A stretch of DNA of 64,000 nt from Paenibacillus lignilyticus (GCF_017942085.1 NZ_JAGKSP010000006.1:186001-250000); one strand, 5' to 3'; positions 53,657 through 63,710 are shown, counted from the stretch's first letter. Notes: generated from the sequence alone by a model not told the origin. Numbers and translations: made by a program.

Positions 53657-55381
53657 ATGAGTGGACGCGATAGCGGCGACAATGAAGAGCAAACAGGCTT
53701 TAAGAAACCTGTTCATGTTTTTTGGTATGACAGTGAAGGGAAATTGAAAGAGCATGAAGAGGGAGAAGAGGCAAGCGCTGACTCCGGTGCAGAGGCTAAT
53801 CGGCAAGCAGAAGAAGTGGATGGAGGCATACACTTCTCGGAACCTCCGTTTGCTGAAGAGGAGCAGCCGATTATCAGCCATCGTAAACGGCCGCAGTCTC
53901 AGGCGGAGAAGCCGAAAGTGCCGATCCCTCTGAAGATGGAGGATTTTCTCCATAAGCTGGAAGAAGATATCGGCTTTAAGACGAGCTTCGACATTGTTGT
54001 CCGTGAGATGACCTTCGGCAACAAACGAACCGCCTTCTTCTTCCTCAACGGCTTTGCGAAGGACACGGTGCTGACGGAAATTATTAAACGATTGACCTAT
54101 TTGGAATCAGAGGATCTCTCGACGGATGTCATGCACGATTTCTTCGATCTCTATGTGTCGGCGGTACAGGTGGCGCAGGAGCAGGATTGGGAGCTGATGC
54201 TGACGAACGTGATGGCCGGGGGAACGGCGATGTACATCGAAGGTCAATCAACCGTGCTGCTGATTGACGCCAAAGCTTTCCCGTCGCGGAATCCCGAGGA
54301 GCCTTCCTTAGAGCGGGTCGTTCGCGGCTCACGGGATGGGTTCGTCGAGACGATGCTCGTCAATGTGACGCTTGTCCGCCGCCGTTTGCGGGATAAGAAG
54401 CTGCGTTATGAGATCATGCGTGTCGGTGAACGGACACAGACGGATGTTTGCATTGCGTACATCGATGATATCGTCGATAAAGAAATGCTCGATGCCATCA
54501 AGGATAAAATCAAAAACATCAAGATCGACGGTTTGCCGCTTGCTGATAAACAGCTGGAAGAGGCTACGGTGAAACGGGGCTGGAACCCGTTCCCCCTCGT
54601 TCGTTATTCGGAGCGCCCGGATACGGTTGCCGTCCATTTGATGGAGGGGCATGTCGCATTGTTCGTGGATACAACGCCGAGCGTGATGATTTTGCCGACG
54701 ACGTTCTTTGATCTGGTTCAGCATGCGGAAGAGAATCGGCAAACGCCGTTCATCGGCACTTATTTGCGCTGGGTCCGTTTCTTCGGGATCGCAGCCTCTT
54801 TGTTCCTGCTTCCGTTATGGTTCTTGTTCACGCTCAAGCCGGAGCTGAAGCCGCCGGCGCTTGATTTCATCGGTGCGCAGAAGCCGGGAAAACTGCCGAT
54901 GGTCGCGCAATTTCTGCTTGCTGAGGTCGGGGTCGATTTGATGCGGATGGCATCCATTCATACGCCGACGCCGCTGGCTACGGCGATGTCATTGATCGCC
55001 GCCATCTTGATCGGCGATATTGCCGTGAAGACGGGACTATTCGTCAACGAAGTCGTGCTGTATATGGCGATTGCCGCGATCGGGATGTTCGCGACGCCAA
55101 GCTATGAGCTGGGCCTTGCCAACAGAATAATCAGGCTGCTCCTCATCGTCGCCGTGGCGATATTCAGAGTGCCCGGCTTTATGGTCGCGACGACAGTCGT
55201 ATTCGTCATGCTGGTCATGAGCCGCTCCTTTAACAGACCCTATATGTGGCCGCTTATCCCTTTCGATGCGCGAGGATTATGGAGTATAATCATCCGTGTA
55301 CCGGTGTTGTCGAACCGAACAAGGCCGAATTTGCTGAAGCCGCAGCAGCGGGATCGCATGCCTAATAACAAGCATCGCTGA
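53657..55381 (+). CDS. spoVAF: SpoVAF / GerA-family spore membrane protein
   Basis: A 574-residue GerA-type A-subunit protein. Residues 1-100 are an acidic, Glu-rich extension longer than in B. subtilis SpoVAF (about 490). Then comes the soluble domain (with KTSFDIVVREM and GHVALFVDTTPSVMILPTTFFDL) and a C-terminal membrane part with about four or five segments. It directly follows spoVAB; spoVAC, spoVAD and spoVAE are absent here. The start follows GGAAGGG. Confidence 0.9.
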   Translation: MSGRDSGDNEEQTGFKKPVHVFWYDSEGKLKEHEEGEEASADSGAEANRQAEEVDGGIHFSEPPFAEEEQPIISHRKRPQSQAEKPKVPIPLKMEDFLHKLEEDIGFKTSFDIVVREMTFGNKRTAFFFLNGFAKDTVLTEIIKRLTYLESEDLSTDVMHDFFDLYVSAVQVAQEQDWELMLTNVMAGGTAMYIEGQSTVLLIDAKAFPSRNPEEPSLERVVRGSRDGFVETMLVNVTLVRRRLRDKKLRYEIMRVGERTQTDVCIAYIDDIVDKEMLDAIKDKIKNIKIDGLPLADKQLEEATVKRGWNPFPLVRYSERPDTVAVHLMEGHVALFVDTTPSVMILPTTFFDLVQHAEENRQTPFIGTYLRWVRFFGIAASLFLLPLWFLFTLKPELKPPALDFIGAQKPGKLPMVAQFLLAEVGVDLMRMASIHTPTPLATAMSLIAAILIGDIAVKTGLFVNEVVLYMAIAAIGMFATPSYELGLANRIIRLLLIVAVAIFRVPGFMVATTVVFVMLVMSRSFNRPYMWPLIPFDARGLWSIIIRVPVLSNRTRPNLLKPQQRDRMPNNKHR

Positions 55382-55445
55382 GCGCTTTTGCAAAAAATGC
55401 AAATGAAATGTGGATTTATCCATTTCGGCCATTGACCGAATACGC

Positions 55446-55451
55446 TATACT
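55446..55451 (+). promoter_or_regulatory. Possible -10 element upstream of lysA
   Basis: TATACT lies 63 bases before lysA; TTGACC at 55432-55437 is too near to be its -35 but could pair with TTAAAT at 55456-55461. Which pair is used is unclear. Confidence 0.3.
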
Positions 55452-55513
55452 GATGTTAAATGGTGCAAACATAATCATTGGGAATTTCATGGGAGAAAAC
55501 GGAGGAGAACTAT

Positions 55514-56845
55514 ATGTACTTACACGGTACTAGCAAAATCAATGCACAAGGCCACCTGGAAATCGGCGGCTGCGATACGGCTGATCTGGCCGCACAATTC
55601 GGAACACCTCTATATATTGTCGACGAGGCGCTCGTTCGTCAAAGAGCTCGCGAGTATGTGGAATCTTTCCGCGCTTCCGGCCTTAAATTCCAAGTAGCTT
55701 ACGCAAGCAAAGCTTTCAGCGTAATGGCAATGTGCACGATCGCCGAACAAGAAGGGCTGTCGCTGGACGTCGTTTCCGACGGCGAGCTGTACACAGCGAT
55801 TAAAGCAGGCTTCCCTGCCGCGCGCATCCATTTCCACGGCAACAACAAAACGCCGGAAGAAATCAACATGGCGCTTGATGCGAACATTGGCTGCTTCGTA
55901 GTCGATAACTTCAATGAATTGTACCTGCTTAACGCTCTGGCGGGCGACAAAGGCAAGAAAGTGAACGTATTGCTCCGTATCACGCCAGGTGTAGAAGCAC
56001 ATACGCATGAATATATCACCACAGGCCAAACCGATTCCAAATTCGGCTTCGACCTTGGTAACGGCACAGCTTACAAAGCCATTCAAGAAGCGGACGCGCA
56101 GCCTAACCTGGAGCTGCTTGGCGTTCATTCCCACATCGGCTCGCAAATTTTCGAGGTTGAAGGTTTTACGATGGCGGTTGATAAAGTGGCCGGCTTCGCT
56201 GTGAAAGTACGCGATGAGCTGAGCATCTCGTTCCGCGTAATCAACCTTGGCGGCGGCTTCGGTATCCGCTATGTAGAAGGGGATACTCCGCTTCCGGTTT
56301 CGCAATACGTGAAAGCCATTACGGATTCCATTAAATCCAACTTCTCGGCAGCCGGCTATCCGCTTCCTGAGATCTGGGTTGAGCCCGGCCGCAGTATGGT
56401 TGGCGATGCAGGTACGACGCTGTACACCGTTGGGACAAGCAAAGATATCCCGGGCGTTCGTAAGTACATTTCCGTTGACGGCGGAATGACCGACAACCCG
56501 CGTCCGGCGTTGTATGAGTCCAGATACGAAGCGGTGCTTGCGAATCGTGCCAACGATCCGCTTGAAGAAACCGTTACGGTTGCGGGCAAATGCTGCGAGA
56601 GCGGCGACAAATTGATCATCGATTTGGAGCTTCCTAAAGCGAATAGCGGCGATTTACTTGCTGTATTCTGCACAGGCGCGTACAATTATGCTATGGCGAG
56701 TAACTACAATCGGATTCGCCGCCCAGCAGTCGTCTTTGTAAAAGACGGTGCAGCTGACGTAGCTGTCAAACGGGAATCGCTTGACGATATTATCGGCAAT
56801 GACGTCATTCCTGCGCGTATGCAGCAAACGTCGGCAGCTAAATAA
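55514..56845 (+). CDS. lysA: Diaminopimelate decarboxylase
   Basis: A 443-residue PLP enzyme making lysine from meso-diaminopimelate. The PLP Lys66 lies in VAYASKAF, the phosphate loop in INLGGGFGIRY and the substrate Cys in AGKCCESGD. The ATG at 55514 follows CGGAGGAG. As in Bacillus it follows the spoVA operon and precedes ppiB. The lysC gene is 52 kb away. Confidence 0.96.
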   Translation: MYLHGTSKINAQGHLEIGGCDTADLAAQFGTPLYIVDEALVRQRAREYVESFRASGLKFQVAYASKAFSVMAMCTIAEQEGLSLDVVSDGELYTAIKAGFPAARIHFHGNNKTPEEINMALDANIGCFVVDNFNELYLLNALAGDKGKKVNVLLRITPGVEAHTHEYITTGQTDSKFGFDLGNGTAYKAIQEADAQPNLELLGVHSHIGSQIFEVEGFTMAVDKVAGFAVKVRDELSISFRVINLGGGFGIRYVEGDTPLPVSQYVKAITDSIKSNFSAAGYPLPEIWVEPGRSMVGDAGTTLYTVGTSKDIPGVRKYISVDGGMTDNPRPALYESRYEAVLANRANDPLEETVTVAGKCCESGDKLIIDLELPKANSGDLLAVFCTGAYNYAMASNYNRIRRPAVVFVKDGAADVAVKRESLDDIIGNDVIPARMQQTSAAK

Positions 56846-56871
56846 TAGGGTTTTGAGGAGGCAGCAACACA

Positions 56872-57303
56872 ATGGCTAAACAAGCAAAGATCACGATGGA
56901 AAACGGTGCAGAGGTTCATATTGACCTGTTCGAGAAGGATGCGCCGAGAACAGTAGCGAACTTTGAGAAGCTGACTAACGAAGGTTTCTACAACGGTTTG
57001 ACATTCCACCGCGTCATTCCCGGCTTCGTCGCTCAAGGCGGATGCCCGAACGGGACAGGCACGGGCGGTCCCGGCTACCAAATCGATTGCGAAATCAATC
57101 CGAACAAACACGAGCGCGGATCGCTCGCAATGGCGCATGCCGGCCGTAACACCGGCGGCAGCCAGTTCTATATCGCTTACCAGCCACAGCCGCACCTTGA
57201 CGGCGGACATACCGTTTTCGGTAAAGTGTCCAAAGGCATGGAGCATGTCGATGCTTTCAAAGGCCGCGACAAAATGAGCAAGGTTGAAATCGTAGAAGTG
57301 TAA
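56872..57303 (+). CDS. ppiB: Cyclophilin-type peptidyl-prolyl isomerase
   Basis: A 143-residue cytosolic PPIase. Active-site regions are [25 protein letters not shown] and [16 protein letters not shown]. The start follows GAGGAGG. Length and position match PpiB. Confidence 0.95.
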   Translation: MAKQAKITMENGAEVHIDLFEKDAPRTVANFEKLTNEGFYNGLTFHRVIPGFVAQGGCPNGTGTGGPGYQIDCEINPNKHERGSLAMAHAGRNTGGSQFYIAYQPQPHLDGGHTVFGKVSKGMEHVDAFKGRDKMSKVEIVEV

Positions 57304-57312
57304 GAAATGAAG

Positions 57313-57360
57313 GGCTGTCCGTTTGTCATCCGTCGATGACTGGGACAGCCTCTTTTTTTT
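57313..57360 (+). terminator. Terminator after ppiB
   Basis: GGCTGTCC and GGGACAGCC enclose an inner GTCATC/GATGAC stem, followed by TC and eight T. Confidence 0.9.
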
Positions 57361-57453
57361 GTTTTAGTAGGGGGAGGCGGGCATTCTTCCGGAAACGATA
57401 AGGAAGTAAATGGGAACTGCCGGCTCTCGTATGAAGCATCTAGCGGAAACAAG

Positions 57454-57482
57454 TTGCATTTTCCATGGTGAAGTGGTAACAT
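57454..57482 (+). promoter_or_regulatory. Likely promoter of the rib operon
   Basis: TTGCAT and TAACAT with a 17-base spacer lie just upstream of the riboswitch. The match to sigma-A consensus is partial. Confidence 0.45.
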
Positions 57483-57506
57483 TTCTACAAAGTATTTGCG
57501 TTTTTC

Positions 57507-57703
57507 CTTCGGGGTCGGGTGAAATTCCCAACCGGCGGTGATCAAAGGGCTGTGCTGCTCGATAATCGAATGGCAGCCGATAACTTTGTCAGTCCGTGAC
57601 CCGGGTCACATTGTTCCAGACGCCGAGTGGCATGGGGCATGTGAAACGGTGGACCTGGTGTAAATCCGGGACCGACAGTATAGTCTGGATGGGAGAAGGA
57701 GAC
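57507..57703 (+). ncRNA. FMN riboswitch (RFN element)
   Basis: The conserved blocks are present in order: CTTCGGGG...GGGTGAAATTCCC...ACCGGCGGTGAT, AGTCCGTGACCC, GTGGACCTGGTG, AATCCGGGACCGACAGT, AGTCTGGATGGGAGAAGG. A variable helix (57548-57577) has GGGCTG and GGCAGCC arms. It senses FMN and controls ribD and the genes after it. Its output hairpin lies at 57817-57853. Confidence 0.97.
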
Positions 57704-57816
57704 AGTACGCGAATTCCATTTTTTCATTTCTCGCCAACCTTGTTCTTTTTTTCACAATGTTGCTGAGTTTGTTTGAATGTGTCTTCGAATACGTCCCTTT
57801 ATGGTTTTTTCAACCC

Positions 57817-57853
57817 ATCACCCCGTTGGCCGACTGCCAAGGGGTGATTTTTG
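57817..57853 (+). terminator. Riboswitch expression platform: terminator with ribD Shine-Dalgarno in its right arm
   Basis: ATCACCCC-G-TTGGC pairs with GCCAA-GGGGTGAT, a 13-base stem around a five-base loop, followed by five T. The right arm GGGGTGAT (57841-57848) lies seven bases before the ribD ATG and is its only ribosome binding site, so folding would both terminate transcription and hide the site. Confidence 0.85.
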
Positions 57854-57855
57854 TT

Positions 57856-58980
57856 ATGTCAATCGCAGTATTGAACGACGAAATGTATATGCGGCTCGCA
57901 TTGGATATGGCGTCAAAAGCACAAGGACAGACGGATATCAATCCGGTTGTCGGGTGTGTGGTGGTCAAGGATGGACGCATCGTTGGTCTTGGCGCACATC
58001 TACGGCGAGGCGAAGGCCATGCGGAAGTGCACGCACTGGGCATGGCAGGAGATCAAGCGGAAGGCGCGACCGTATACGTCACGCTGGAGCCGTGCAGCCA
58101 TCATGGCAGAACACCGCCATGCTGCGACCGATTAATTGCCGCTAAGGCTGCAAGAGTTGTCGTAGCCTGCACGGATCCGAATCCGCAGGTTGCAGGTCGC
58201 GGCATCGCGAAGCTGCAGCAGGCGGGCATTGAGGTCGAGGTCGGTATTCTCGGCGAAGAATCAACGCGCATGAACGAAATGTTTAATAAATACATCGTTA
58301 CCCGGCTTCCATTCGTCACGATGAAATCAGCGATGACCCTAGACGGGAAGCTGGCAGCCAAGACCGGCGACAGCAGATACGTCAGCGGTGCTAAAGCCAG
58401 AGAGCTGACACACACGCTGCGTCATCGGCACATGGGTATCATGGTCGGCGTCGATACAGCGCTGGCGGATGACCCTGAGCTTACGACTCGGCTGACCGTG
58501 CCTGCCGTACATCCTGTCCGCATCATTGTGGATTCCACACTTCGGCTGCCGGTCGGAGCAAGAGCGGTTCAAGACCGTTCCTCGCGCGTCATCGTCCTTA
58601 CGACGGAAGGCGCGGATCCGATCAAAGAAGCTGCACTGGCTGAAGCCGGCGTTGAAGTCATCCGCTGCGGCGGCGGGAGCCGAGTAGATCTGAAGCTCGC
58701 CATGCGCAAGCTCGGCGAGCTGGAGATCGGCTCTATCCTGCTCGAAGGCGGCGGAAAGCTGAACGGGGCGATGCTGGAGCTCGGATTGATCGATAAGCTG
58801 CTTCTCTTTATTGCACCGAAGCTGATTGGCGGATCCGCAGCGCCCGCCGTCTTCCAATTCGAAGGCTTCGACAAGATGTCCGAAGCTATCCGCTTGGAGG
58901 AGATGGCCGTGGAACGCGTAGGTGACGATGTGCTGATTAGCGGCTATCTGCGCAACCTCAATGAAGGTAGCGCGGAGTAG
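57856..58980 (+). CDS. ribD: Bifunctional riboflavin deaminase/reductase RibD
   Basis: A 374-residue enzyme. The N-terminal deaminase has the zinc motif HAEVHAL and PCSHHGRTPPCC; the C-terminal reductase contains MKSAMTLDGKLA and ILLEGGGKLNGAML. It performs two steps of riboflavin synthesis. The ATG at 57856 follows GGGGTGAT, which is also a terminator arm; a longer reading from 57757 would run through the terminator. Confidence 0.95.
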   Translation: MSIAVLNDEMYMRLALDMASKAQGQTDINPVVGCVVVKDGRIVGLGAHLRRGEGHAEVHALGMAGDQAEGATVYVTLEPCSHHGRTPPCCDRLIAAKAARVVVACTDPNPQVAGRGIAKLQQAGIEVEVGILGEESTRMNEMFNKYIVTRLPFVTMKSAMTLDGKLAAKTGDSRYVSGAKARELTHTLRHRHMGIMVGVDTALADDPELTTRLTVPAVHPVRIIVDSTLRLPVGARAVQDRSSRVIVLTTEGADPIKEAALAEAGVEVIRCGGGSRVDLKLAMRKLGELEIGSILLEGGGKLNGAMLELGLIDKLLLFIAPKLIGGSAAPAVFQFEGFDKMSEAIRLEEMAVERVGDDVLISGYLRNLNEGSAE

Positions 58981-59022
58981 TAGGCTCAAGCGAGCTAACA
59001 AGAGGGAGAGGGGGAGAGAACG

Positions 59023-59709
59023 TTGTTTACCGGACTTATTGAAGAAATCGGCACGCTGAAGAAGACGCATAAACAAGGTGAAGCGATGGTCCTGACGATC
59101 GAAGCGCCCCATATTCTGAAGGATGCCGCCATCGGCGACAGTATTTCCGTCAATGGCGTATGTCTGACGGTGACGGAGCTAAGCTCCACCGTCTTCACGG
59201 CAGATGTCATGCCACAGACGTTCCGGCACACGAACCTGAAGGATATACGCCCTGGCGAACGCGTGAATCTGGAGCGGGCCATGCAGGCAGGCGGTCGGTT
59301 CGGCGGTCATATTGTACAAGGTCATATTGACGGGACAGGCGAAGTGCTCAGTCGAGAGAATAATGTGAACGCGGTTGTATTTACAATCAGGCCGCATAAT
59401 TCCGGACTTATGCGCTATGTCGTTCCACAAGGCTCCATTACGCTTGATGGCATCAGCTTAACGGTAGTGAATGCCAGCTCCAACAGCTTCTCGGTCTCCA
59501 TCATTCCGCATACGCTTCGCGAGACCGCGCTGCAAATGAAGCAAGCAGGTAGCGTCATTAACGTGGAATGCGACGTGTTAGGCAAGTATGTGGATCACCT
59601 GCTCCATTTTAAAGGGGGCAGCCAAGTTGATGATCAAAGGGACAATAGAGCCGCGGAACCGAAGAGCAGCATAACGGCCGCTTTTCTGGCAGAGAACGGT
59701 TTTATGTAA
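59023..59709 (+). CDS. ribE: Riboflavin synthase alpha subunit
   Basis: A 228-residue lumazine-binding protein with two similar barrel domains; MFTGLIEEIG opens it, and GGHIVQGHIDGTG and the second-domain SLTVVNAS pattern are present. It forms riboflavin from two lumazines. The start is TTG behind GGGAGAG. The C-terminal 30 residues are a variable tail. Confidence 0.94.
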   Translation: MFTGLIEEIGTLKKTHKQGEAMVLTIEAPHILKDAAIGDSISVNGVCLTVTELSSTVFTADVMPQTFRHTNLKDIRPGERVNLERAMQAGGRFGGHIVQGHIDGTGEVLSRENNVNAVVFTIRPHNSGLMRYVVPQGSITLDGISLTVVNASSNSFSVSIIPHTLRETALQMKQAGSVINVECDVLGKYVDHLLHFKGGSQVDDQRDNRAAEPKSSITAAFLAENGFM

Positions 59710-59747
59710 ATAGAGACAGACAGCCTTACAGAGGAGAGTGAGAAAAG

Positions 59748-60971
59748 ATGAGTACTCCAGCATTTGATACAATCGAGGAAGCCATTTATGATTTGATATT
59801 AGGCAAAGCGATTATCGTTACGGATGACGAAGACCGGGAGAACGAGGGCGATCTAATTGCGCTTGCCAGCAAAGCAACGCCCGAGATCATCAACTTCATG
59901 ATCACGGAAGGCCGCGGACTCGTATGTGTACCGATTACGGCTGAACGCGCCGAGGAGCTGGATCTCCCGCCGATGGTGCAGCGAAATACGGACTATCACG
60001 GAACGGCCTTCACGGTTTCGGTTGACCATGTTTCCACGACAACAGGTATTTCCGCTTACGAGCGTTCGCAAACCATTCAAGCACTGATGGACGATTCCGG
60101 CGCGAAAGCGGACGATTTCAGACGTCCGGGTCATATTTTCCCGCTCATCGGCAAGAAAGGCGGCGTCCTGCGCCGGGCCGGCCATACGGAGGCGGCGATC
60201 GACTTGGCTCGCATGTGCGGTTCTAAGCCGGCAGCGGTCATCTGTGAAATTATTAAAGAAGACGGCTCGATGGCTCGTCTGCCGGATCTCATCGAATTCA
60301 AAGCGAAACATAATTTGAAGCTGATTTCCATTCAGTCGTTGATCCACTACCGCAATGAGAAAGAAAAGCTGGTTGAGCGAGTCGTCGATGTGAAGATGCC
60401 GACCGATTACGGCGTGTTCCGCGCAGTCGCCTACACCAACGAAGTCGATAACAAGGAACATGTTGCCCTCGTTAAAGGCGAAATCGATCCGGCCCAGCCT
60501 ACGCTGGTACGTGTCCACTCCGAATGTTTGACCGGAGACGTCTTTCATTCCCATCGCTGCGACTGCGGTCCACAGCTTGAAGCGGCGCTTCGTCAAATTA
60601 ATGAAGCCGGCAACGGCGTGCTGCTCTATATGCGCCAGGAAGGCCGCGGTATCGGCTTGATCAACAAATTGAAAGCTTACCAGCTGCAGGAGCAGGGATT
60701 GGATACGGTCGACGCGAATATTAAATTGGGCTTTGCGCCGGATTTGCGCGAATATGGTATCGGCGCTCAAATTCTGAAAGATCTCGGCATCCGCAAGATG
60801 CGACTTCTGACGAACAATCCGCGGAAGATCCGCGGTTTGGAAGGTTACGGTATCGAAGTGGTCGAACGCGTTCCGATTCAGATGGACGCGAACGAGGACA
60901 ACAACAGCTACTTGCACACCAAAAAGTCAAAGCTCGGCCATCTGCTGAAATTTGATGATTTGCCTCAATAA
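59748..60971 (+). CDS. ribBA: Bifunctional DHBP synthase / GTP cyclohydrolase II
   Basis: A 407-residue fusion. The N-terminal half (to about 200) is DHBP synthase with [12 protein letters not shown] and RPGHIFPL; the C-terminal half is GTP cyclohydrolase II with [21 protein letters not shown] zinc Cys residues and RQEGRGIGL. It supplies both branches to riboflavin. The start follows AGAGGAGAG. Confidence 0.96.
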   Translation: MSTPAFDTIEEAIYDLILGKAIIVTDDEDRENEGDLIALASKATPEIINFMITEGRGLVCVPITAERAEELDLPPMVQRNTDYHGTAFTVSVDHVSTTTGISAYERSQTIQALMDDSGAKADDFRRPGHIFPLIGKKGGVLRRAGHTEAAIDLARMCGSKPAAVICEIIKEDGSMARLPDLIEFKAKHNLKLISIQSLIHYRNEKEKLVERVVDVKMPTDYGVFRAVAYTNEVDNKEHVALVKGEIDPAQPTLVRVHSECLTGDVFHSHRCDCGPQLEAALRQINEAGNGVLLYMRQEGRGIGLINKLKAYQLQEQGLDTVDANIKLGFAPDLREYGIGAQILKDLGIRKMRLLTNNPRKIRGLEGYGIEVVERVPIQMDANEDNNSYLHTKKSKLGHLLKFDDLPQ

Positions 60972-61033
60972 ATCAAACCAAACCAAACTAAACTAACCTT
61001 GCTAACAAGGAAAACCGAGAGGATGACTAATCA

Positions 61034-61504
61034 ATGCCGCAAGTTTTTGAAGGACATTTAATTTCTGAGGGTTTACGATATGGAGTAGTAGTAGGTCGTT
61101 TCAATGAGTTTATTTCCAGCAAGCTGCTTGGAGGAGCGCTGGATGCATTCAAACGTCACGGCGCTGCTGACAGCGAAGTGGATGTAGCGTGGGTACCGGG
61201 CGCATTTGAAATCCCATTGATCGCGCAAAAGATGGCTGAAAGCGGCAAATACGACGCCGTCATCACCCTTGGTGCAGTTATTCGGGGGTCAACGCCTCAC
61301 TTCGATTACGTGTGCAACGAAGCTGCGAAAGGCGTTTCCGCTATCGCACTGAAAACAGGGATTCCTACGATCTTCGGCGTATTGACGGTTGATTCGATCG
61401 AGCAAGCGATTGAGCGCGCAGGAACGAAAGCCGGCAATAAAGGCTGGGAAGCCGCGGTTACGGCCATCGAAATGGCTAACCTGACGAAAGTGCTGCAAGG
61501 CTAA
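61034..61504 (+). CDS. ribH: 6,7-dimethyl-8-ribityllumazine synthase
   Basis: A 156-residue subunit of the icosahedral lumazine synthase. Signatures: [50 protein letters not shown]. It ends the rib operon; the ribT gene that follows in B. subtilis is missing and scpA comes next. Confidence 0.96.
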   Translation: MPQVFEGHLISEGLRYGVVVGRFNEFISSKLLGGALDAFKRHGAADSEVDVAWVPGAFEIPLIAQKMAESGKYDAVITLGAVIRGSTPHFDYVCNEAAKGVSAIALKTGIPTIFGVLTVDSIEQAIERAGTKAGNKGWEAAVTAIEMANLTKVLQG

Positions 61505-61545
61505 GAGCGTCTAAGAAGAGAATAGTGTAGGAGTTGGCTTTCACC

Positions 61546-62331
61546 ATGGCGGTGACGTATAAGCTGGAATCGTTCGAAGGACCGCTCGATCTTCTGCTTC
61601 ATCTCATCGATAAAGCAGAAATCGACATTCACGAGGTGTCCATCAGCGAAATAACGGATCAATATATGGACTACTTGAATGCGATGCAAGAGCTGGAGCT
61701 GGAGGTCACGAGCGAATTTCTCGTCATGGCGGCCACACTGCTTTCCATCAAAAGCAAACAGCTGCTGCCGAAGCCGCCGGTCATCGATCACGACGACTAC
61801 GACGACGAATGGCCGGATGACGGGCTTGATCCTCGCGACGAACTCATCGCGAAGCTGGTGGAGTACCGGAAGTATAAGCAAATCGCCGAGCAGCTCCGCG
61901 AACAGGAATTCGAGCGGAGTCTGGTCTATACGAAGGAGCCGGAGGATTTGACGCCTTTCATGAAGGCCGTTCCGGAGAACCCGGTCAAAGGACTGAACGT
62001 CGGCGATCTTATCGCAGCTTTTCAGAAGGCGCTCCGCAAAGCATCTAGACGTAATGTCATTGCGACCATTCAGCGTGACGAAATTTCGGTCAAAGACCGT
62101 ATACGCGATATTATCGAGGTGCTCCGCGAATTCGAAACGGTCCGCTTCTCCAAGCTGATCCGCGACGATATGAGCCGGCACGAGGTAGTCGTTACCTTCC
62201 TGGCGCTGCTTGAGCTGATGAAGATGAAGCATATTCGTTGTTATCAGCACAGCCTGTTTGAGGATATCGTCGTGCATTGGAGAGGAGAAGCAGTCGAAGG
62301 TGGATTTCTCGAAACTGAAGTCGATTATTGA
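61546..62331 (+). CDS. scpA: Segregation and condensation protein A
   Basis: A 261-residue kleisin bridging SMC heads. N-terminal YKLESFEGPLDLLLHLIDKAEIDIHEVSISEITDQYMDY and the C-terminal winged helix (DMSRHEVVVTFLALLELMKMKHIRCYQ) are typical. The acidic stretch DDYDDEWPDD lies in the linker. The ATG at 61546 follows TAGGAG by 11 bases. Confidence 0.95.
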   Translation: MAVTYKLESFEGPLDLLLHLIDKAEIDIHEVSISEITDQYMDYLNAMQELELEVTSEFLVMAATLLSIKSKQLLPKPPVIDHDDYDDEWPDDGLDPRDELIAKLVEYRKYKQIAEQLREQEFERSLVYTKEPEDLTPFMKAVPENPVKGLNVGDLIAAFQKALRKASRRNVIATIQRDEISVKDRIRDIIEVLREFETVRFSKLIRDDMSRHEVVVTFLALLELMKMKHIRCYQHSLFEDIVVHWRGEAVEGGFLETEVDY

Positions 62332-62914
62332 GGGTCTGCTGTTCATGGCCGGGGATGAAGGGCTGACGGCAAAGCAGCTATCCGAAATTCTGGAGATGGA
62401 TGCAGCTGTGACGGCAGACATTGTGAAAGACCTAACGAAGGATTTAAAGAGCAAGAAGCGCGGCATTCAGGTTTCCTTCGTTGCCGGTGCATACCGGCTG
62501 ACAACCAACCCTGCACATGCAGCGTACTTCGAGCGAATGGCCCACTCGCCGACGCGTTCAAGCTTGTCGCAGGCGGCGCTTGAGACGTTATCCATCGTTG
62601 CGTACAGACAGCCGATAACGCGCGTAGATATCGAGGAAATTCGCGGCGTGAAGAGCGATCGGGCGATTGCATCGCTTGTAAACAAAGATTTAATCGAAGA
62701 GATCGGCCGCGCCGAGCAAATCGGCAGACCGATTCTGTATGGAACGACGAAGTCGTTCCTCGATTACTTTGGGCTCGCGGGTCTTGATGCGTTGCCGGAA
62801 CCATCGGCAGTCGTCGACGATTCCTTGGACGAGCAGACGCAAGCTCTCTTCGAGAGGCTGGAAGGACGTCAAATGACGCTCGAAGAAATGCCTACTCCAA
62901 TAGAGGAAAGTTAG
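62300..62914 (+). CDS. scpB: Segregation and condensation protein B
   Basis: A 204-residue winged-helix protein that dimerises on ScpA. It has KSIIEGLLFMAGDEGLTAKQLSEIL and SQAALETLSIVAYRQPITRVDIEEIRGVKSDRAI. The GTG at 62300 gives the usual start; it overlaps scpA by 32 bases with GAGGAG 13 bases upstream. C-terminal tail is acidic. Confidence 0.93.
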   Translation: MDFSKLKSIIEGLLFMAGDEGLTAKQLSEILEMDAAVTADIVKDLTKDLKSKKRGIQVSFVAGAYRLTTNPAHAAYFERMAHSPTRSSLSQAALETLSIVAYRQPITRVDIEEIRGVKSDRAIASLVNKDLIEEIGRAEQIGRPILYGTTKSFLDYFGLAGLDALPEPSAVVDDSLDEQTQALFERLEGRQMTLEEMPTPIEES

Positions 62915-62983
62915 AAACAAGAATGAGATTTGTCCGCTAGGTCATACTATATCCGACCAATTAAGGGAAACGGGGGAAACGCC

Positions 62984-63679
62984 ATGTTAGGCTACCCGCT
63001 CGGATGGATGATCGGGACAGGTCTCTTTTTTTTGCTCTTGATCATTGCGCTATCGTCTCCCGTTGTAATTCGCGGCCATATGAAACGGATTGGCAACGAT
63101 GATGATGCGGAGTTGCGCATTCGAGCATTATTCGGTTTGATTCATTATCATTGGCAGCTGCCGATTGTGAAGTTCAAAGGGATGAGCATCGAATTGAAAC
63201 AGGAAATGTTGGCGGAGAATGCAGGCGGGATTGATCTGAATGCCAAAATGAGCAGCGTGGATGCGAATTCGATCATGAAATCCATCGATAAAGCCCATTT
63301 GCTCCTCAAGCATACAGACGATATGCTCGGCTGGGTTCGAATCACGCTGGGACATGTAAGACTGACGGAATGGTATTGGCGAACAGCGGTTGGCACCGGT
63401 GACGCGATGTGGACTGCCATGCTGACCGGCATGGTCTGGTCGGTGAAAACAACTTCAATAGGCGTGCTGTCACAGCTCGTTCGATTGACTGCGGATCCAA
63501 GCCTTGTCGTTGAACCGGTGTACCAAAAGCCGCATTTCTCAACAGAAGGTAAATTCACGGCTAAGGTGCCGTTCGGTTATGCGATATTTGCCATTCTGCG
63601 GTTATTCGTTCGGATTAAGAAAGCGCATGGTCTGCCGGGCGGCTTTCTCGGCTTACAGCGTATTCTGCTTCGCGGCTGA
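62984..63679 (+). CDS. DUF2953 family membrane protein (YtfI type)
   Basis: A 231-residue protein with one N-terminal membrane segment (about 6-28) and a soluble part containing RIRALFGLIHYHWQLPIVK. It fits DUF2953/YtfI, which precedes ytfJ (gerW). The ATG at 62984 follows CGGGGGAAA; a longer frame lacks a site. Function is unknown; probably sporulation linked. Confidence 0.84.
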   Translation: MLGYPLGWMIGTGLFFLLLIIALSSPVVIRGHMKRIGNDDDAELRIRALFGLIHYHWQLPIVKFKGMSIELKQEMLAENAGGIDLNAKMSSVDANSIMKSIDKAHLLLKHTDDMLGWVRITLGHVRLTEWYWRTAVGTGDAMWTAMLTGMVWSVKTTSIGVLSQLVRLTADPSLVVEPVYQKPHFSTEGKFTAKVPFGYAIFAILRLFVRIKKAHGLPGGFLGLQRILLRG

Positions 63680-63710
63680 TTACATAATGCTCCTTAAGCG
63701 GGGGAACGAT

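Noticed and set aside
59853..60917. Long minus-strand frame opposite ribBA
   Set aside because: Shadow of a well-conserved gene; no recognisable domain or ribosome binding site.
61501..62466. Long minus-strand frame opposite scpA
   Set aside because: Shadow frame of scpA/scpB with low-complexity content from codon structure.
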